A DNA stretch of 8,564 nucleotides from an uncultured Acidobacteriota bacterium (lineage in GTDB: Bacteria > Acidobacteriota > Terriglobia > Terriglobales > Acidobacteriaceae): positions 1 to 8,564 of the forward strand of contig CAILBQ010000631.1 in NCBI GenBank assembly GCA_903832475.1. Reading direction: 5' to 3'. The notes under the pieces are model-generated. The model made no database searches. It was not told the origin of the DNA and saw nothing but the letters and a program-made list of their open reading frames with translations. This document shows, one piece after another, positions 5,874-8,564 of the stretch (the first letter of the stretch is position 1; each line of letters begins with the position of its first letter). Made by a program: the position numbers and the translations under genes.

Positions 5874-6050
5874 TCAGGAAACGGGTGCGGTCTGCGTGGT
5901 GGGCTTGATTTTTGCTGGGGCAGACTGCTGGGCGTGCCAGTGCATGAGGGCGAAGGCAGCCTTGATGATGGCGTAGGCTGCGTAAACGCCGAAGCCCATG
6001 GAGGCCAGGGCGGCGCAGACGAGAGCAACGAGGTTTATAAAGTCCTGCAT
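5874..6050 (-). CDS. Small membrane protein of unknown function
   Basis: This 58-residue protein begins at ATG 6048-6050, with GGAG (6055-6058 on the plus strand as CTCC) four bases upstream. Residues 4-37 are almost entirely hydrophobic or small (FINLVALVCAALASMGFGVYAAYAIIKAAFALM). That is enough for one long helix or a tight pair of helices, with Gly at 18 and 20 as a possible packing or hinge point. A hydrophilic tail rich in Ala, Lys, Thr and Pro (39-58) follows HWHAQQ. Reading from an upstream in-frame ATG at 6143 would add 31 residues across the repeat at 6116-6143 and leave the GGAG inside the gene, so I prefer the short form. I do not recognise a named family. It runs in the same direction as the OmpA-family gene, about 245 bases upstream of it. 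Confidence 0.6.
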   Translation of the reverse strand: MQDFINLVALVCAALASMGFGVYAAYAIIKAAFALMHWHAQQSAPAKIKPTTQTAPVS

Positions 6051-6115
6051 ATATCTCCAACAGTGGAAAAGCGGGGTGTTCCTGCTCGAACTAACCGACC
6101 CAGTGAAATTCATCC

Positions 6116-6143
6116 CACATCTCAAAATCGAGATGGGGGGCAC
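6116..6143. repeat. Intergenic hairpin repeat, copy B
   Basis: 27 of 28 bases match copy A at 91-118. CATCTC (6118-6123) pairs with GAGATG (6130-6135) around AAAATC. Past an A/G mismatch, CCC at 6114-6116 can also pair with GGG at 6137-6139. The conserved right flank continues as GGGGGCACCCAG (6136-6147), shared exactly with copy C at 2036-2047. It lies upstream of both the leftward 58-residue gene and the rightward uvrA, in a divergent promoter region. Confidence 0.75.
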
Positions 6144-6252
6144 CCAGTTTGGTGGGTACCGATTGGGAAAACCGCCAACACTCGTCGCGAAGCGGACGTT
6201 GGGGGTTTACGACTTCTATTTCTGAGATGCCGTTTTGCTGGCACGCATCTGG

Positions 6253-6267
6253 ATTCTCTCAGAGAAT
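6253..6267. promoter_or_regulatory. Perfect 15-bp dyad upstream of the uvrA promoter; candidate operator
   Basis: ATTCTCT, one central C, then AGAGAAT: 7-bp arms with perfect symmetry. It ends nine bases before the -35 hexamer of the proposed uvrA promoter, a position typical for an activator or repressor site. No regulator can be named from the sequence. A weaker inverted repeat, AGATGC (6225-6230) with GCATCT (6245-6250), lies just upstream. Confidence 0.4.
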
Positions 6268-6276
6268 TTCGGTTCG

Positions 6277-6305
6277 TTGACCCCTTGGATGTTGACAACT
6301 AGAAT
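6277..6305 (+). promoter_or_regulatory. Candidate sigma70-type promoter for uvrA
   Basis: TTGACC at 6277-6282 matches the -35 consensus at five of six positions. TAGAAT at 6300-6305 matches the -10 consensus at five of six. The spacer is exactly 17 bases. Transcription would begin near 6312, giving a leader of about 97 bases before the ATG at 6409. This is the best-formed promoter in the window. Confidence 0.6.
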
Positions 6306-6350
6306 ACCTCCAGAGGGTTCCGGTCTCTGTTACAGCAACGTGACAAGGGT

Positions 6351-6363
6351 GGAACAGCGTTCC
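6351..6363. promoter_or_regulatory. GAAC/GTTC dyad in the uvrA leader; candidate damage-response operator
   Basis: GGAAC, AGC, GTTCC: perfect 5-bp arms about 40 bases after the predicted transcription start and 45 bases before the uvrA ATG. The arms resemble the Gram-positive LexA box (GAAC, four bases, GTTC), but the spacer here is three bases, one short of that consensus. LexA control of uvrA is common across bacteria, so the location is suggestive; the assignment to LexA is an inference. Confidence 0.3.
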
Positions 6364-6408
6364 GCAAGTGGAAGTCTCGTGTCCTCGCCTTCCCTGCCCA
6401 CCCAAAAT

Positions 6409-8564
6409 ATGACAATTACGCACATCTCGGTCCGCGGCGCGCGGCAGCACAATCTTCGCGACATTAACGTACGTATTCCGCGCAACACGCTGACGGTGGT
6501 GACGGGTCTTTCCGGTTCGGGGAAGAGTTCGCTGGCGTTTGACACGATTTATGCCGAGGGGCAGCGGCGGTATGTGGAGACACTGTCGGCGTATGCGCGG
6601 CAGTTTCTGGACCAGATTGAGCGGCCGGATGTGGACTCGATCGAGGGACTGAGCCCGGCGATCTCGATTGAGCAGAAGACGACCAGCCGGAGCCCGCGGT
6701 CGACGGTGGGTACGATCACGGAGATTTACGACTACCTGCGGCTCTTGTATGCGTCGGTGGGGACGCCGCATTGCCCCAACTGCGGGCAGGCGATTGCGCG
6801 GCAGACGGCTGACCAGATGGTGCAGCGCATCCTGGCCATGGGCGAAGGGCAGCGGGTGGTGATTTTGGCGCCGGTGGTTCGAGGGCGCAAGGGCGAGTTT
6901 CGCGAGCTGCTGGATCAACTGGAACAGCAGGGTTTCCGTGCGCGGATCGATGGCGAGATGCGCGACCTGACGGAGACGGTGGCGCTGGACCGGCGCAAGA
7001 ATCACACCATTGAAGCGGTGATCGACCGGATTGTGCTGAAACCGGGCGTCGAGAAGCGGCTGGAGGGTTCGGTTGCCAAGGCGCTGCAGATGGCCAACGG
7101 GCTGGTGCTGGTGGCGATCTCGGCGGGCGCGGGCGGATTGAAGGACGAGCAGTTGTTTTCGTCGTCGATGTCCTGTCCTGATTGTGGGCTGGATGTGCCT
7201 AAGCTGGAGCCGAGGAGCTTCAGTTTCAACTCGGCGTTTGGGGCTTGTCCGGATTGCCATGGGCTGGGGTCGCTGTATGACTTCGATCCGGCCAAGGTGA
7301 TTCAAGACTGGTCGAAGCCGCTGTTGGATGGCGGGCTGGGTCCGGGTTCGGCTTCGCAGTATTTGATCAAGCTGATTCATGTGGCGGCAGCGCGGTATGA
7401 CATCGACCTGAAGACGCCGTTTGAGGATCTGCCCAACAAGCAGCAGCACATTCTGGTGTATGGGCCTCCGCGGACAGAGGCGCCGAAGACGGGCTTTCAT
7501 GGGATTCTGTCCTTCCTTCGCGATGGGATGGAGGACGCGAAGAGCGATGGGTATCGCGAGTACATGATGCAGTACATGTCGGCGACGCTGTGCCCGACGT
7601 GCCGCGGAAAGCGGCTAAGGCCCGAGTCGCTGGCGGTGAAGGTCGGGGGCTTGTCGATTTCGGACTTTACGGCGCTTTCGTTAAATCGTGCGCTGACGGC
7701 GGCACGGGCGCTGGAGTTTACGGCGCGCGAAGCGCTGGTGGCGGAACGGATTCGCAAAGAGGTTGTGGAGCGGCTGGAGTTCTTATCCGGTGTGGGGTTG
7801 AACTACCTGGCGCTGGATCGCAATGCGGCAACGTTGTCGGGCGGAGAAGGTCAGCGGATTCGGCTCGCGACGCAGATTGGGTCGCGGCTGCGTGGCGTGT
7901 TGTATGTGCTGGATGAGCCGTCGATCGGACTGCACCAGCGGGATAATATGCGGCTGATCGAGGCGCTGACCAAGCTGAGGGATTTAGGAAACACGGTACT
8001 GGTGGTGGAGCATGATGAGGACACCATTCGCGCGGCGGATTATGTTTTAGATCTTGGGCCGGGCGCGGGCAGGCTGGGCGGCGAGGTGGTTGCGGAAGGC
8101 ACGCCGCAGCAGATCATGGACACGCCGGAGTCGCTGACGGGGCGGTATCTATCGGGCGAGACGAGCATCATGCATCGCGCCAATCCGCGTCCGCTGACGG
8201 GCAAGTGGCTGGTGATCGAGGGCGCGCGCGAGCACAATCTGCAGGATGTGTCGGCGAAGTTTCCGCTGGGCGTGATGACGGTGGTGACGGGGGTGAGCGG
8301 CTCGGGGAAGAGCACGCTGGTCAACGACATTTTGTATCGATCGCTGGCGCAGAAAATTTACTCTTCACGCGAGGAGCCGGGCAATCATGATTCGCTCACC
8401 GGAGCGGACCTGATCGACAAGGTGATTCGCATCGACCAGTCGCCGATTGGGCGGACGCCGCGGTCGAATCCAGTGACGTACATCAAGGCGTTTGATGCGA
8501 TACGCGAGCTGTTTGCGGCACAGCCGGATGCAAAGCGGAAGAATTTGTCGGCGGGGTCGTTTAG
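6409..8564 (+). CDS. uvrA: Excinuclease ABC subunit UvrA, 3' end beyond the window
   Basis: UvrA is the DNA damage-recognition ATPase of nucleotide excision repair. As a dimer it binds lesions and loads UvrB. The frame is open without interruption for 718 codons to the edge, against a usual total of about 940-1000. Visible motifs are: Walker A GLSGSGKS at 33-40; an N-terminal CPNC at 122-125; the zinc module C256, C259, C280, C283 (CPDCG and CPDCH); a further CPTC at 395-398; ABC signature LSGGEGQRIRLATQIGS from 476; Walker B with D502 and E503 (YVLDEPSIGLH); and the second Walker A GVSGSGKST at 628-636. The second signature, its Walker B and the C-terminus are missing only because the window ends. 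The ATG at 6409 gives the family-typical MTITHISVRGARQHNL but has no clear ribosome site. A GTG at 6379, preceded by GGAAG, would add ten residues and is a real alternative. Confidence 0.98.
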   Translation, partial: MTITHISVRGARQHNLRDINVRIPRNTLTVVTGLSGSGKSSLAFDTIYAEGQRRYVETLSAYARQFLDQIERPDVDSIEGLSPAISIEQKTTSRSPRSTVGTITEIYDYLRLLYASVGTPHCPNCGQAIARQTADQMVQRILAMGEGQRVVILAPVVRGRKGEFRELLDQLEQQGFRARIDGEMRDLTETVALDRRKNHTIEAVIDRIVLKPGVEKRLEGSVAKALQMANGLVLVAISAGAGGLKDEQLFSSSMSCPDCGLDVPKLEPRSFSFNSAFGACPDCHGLGSLYDFDPAKVIQDWSKPLLDGGLGPGSASQYLIKLIHVAAARYDIDLKTPFEDLPNKQQHILVYGPPRTEAPKTGFHGILSFLRDGMEDAKSDGYREYMMQYMSATLCPTCRGKRLRPESLAVKVGGLSISDFTALSLNRALTAARALEFTAREALVAERIRKEVVERLEFLSGVGLNYLALDRNAATLSGGEGQRIRLATQIGSRLRGVLYVLDEPSIGLHQRDNMRLIEALTKLRDLGNTVLVVEHDEDTIRAADYVLDLGPGAGRLGGEVVAEGTPQQIMDTPESLTGRYLSGETSIMHRANPRPLTGKWLVIEGAREHNLQDVSAKFPLGVMTVVTGVSGSGKSTLVNDILYRSLAQKIYSSREEPGNHDSLTGADLIDKVIRIDQSPIGRTPRSNPVTYIKAFDAIRELFAAQPDAKRKNLSAGSF

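Noticed and set aside
6292..6297. A perfect TTGACA -35 hexamer before uvrA
   Set aside because: The sequence 16-18 bases downstream is G-rich and unlike a -10 element. The overlapping pair TTGACC (6277) and TAGAAT (6300) has the correct spacing and fits better.
6327..6335. CTGT-T-ACAG in the uvrA leader as an E. coli-type SOS box
   Set aside because: The E. coli LexA site needs eight bases between CTGT and ACAG; only one is present here.
6259..7500. A 413-codon open frame on the minus strand opposite uvrA
   Set aside because: The product is Arg/His/Pro/Gln-rich and low in complexity, and it lies antisense to an unambiguous uvrA.
1..8564. tRNA, rRNA, CRISPR arrays, transposases or integrases
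   Set aside because: No tRNA-like cloverleaf, no regularly spaced direct repeats and no recombinase or transposase motifs were seen on either strand. The palindromic repeats are too few and too far apart for an array.
6409..8564. A frameshift or internal stop in uvrA
   Set aside because: I translated every codon from 6409 to the edge and found no stop. The gene only lacks its 3' end because the window stops.

Overview
The window looks like the chromosome of a GC-rich, Gram-negative-type bacterium. The most likely source is the Acidobacteriota, family Acidobacteriaceae (relatives of Granulicella, Terriglobus or Edaphobacter). This is an inference from three things: strongly G/C-biased third codon positions in most genes, the sequence flavour of QueF and UvrA, and short intergenic palindromes with a GGGGGCACCC flank of a kind I associate with that family. 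I cannot confirm it without a database search. Outer-membrane physiology is implied by an RND/ABC-type periplasmic adaptor and an OmpA-family protein.

Layout, left to right. Positions 1-159 hold two short palindromic repeats. A periplasmic adaptor of a tripartite efflux system runs leftwards (1398 to 160); its pump gene would have to lie beyond the left edge. After a divergent intergenic region comes queF (1609-2001), which makes preQ1 for queuosine. A degenerate copy of the palindromic repeat follows. Next is a probable operon of an exported alpha/beta hydrolase (2094-2777) and a spinster-like MFS transporter (2813-4057). Positions 4097-4733 hold an overlapping pair: a 66-residue protein and a DUF6036-like nucleotidyltransferase. 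This pair is visibly less G/C-rich than its neighbours, and its nucleotidyltransferase has a Tyr where the family normally has the first catalytic Asp. An exported OmpA-family protein (5628 to 4828) and a 58-residue membrane protein (6050 to 5874) run leftwards. The window ends inside uvrA, which starts at 6409 and is open to the right edge.

The genes do not form one pathway. They are mostly housekeeping or envelope genes with a small, probably mobile, accessory pair between the MFS transporter and the OmpA gene. The best candidates for something less ordinary are the nucleotidyltransferase pair with its altered active site, the family of hairpin repeats whose stems differ while the right flank is conserved, and the uvrA control region, which has a good sigma70-type promoter bracketed by two dyads.
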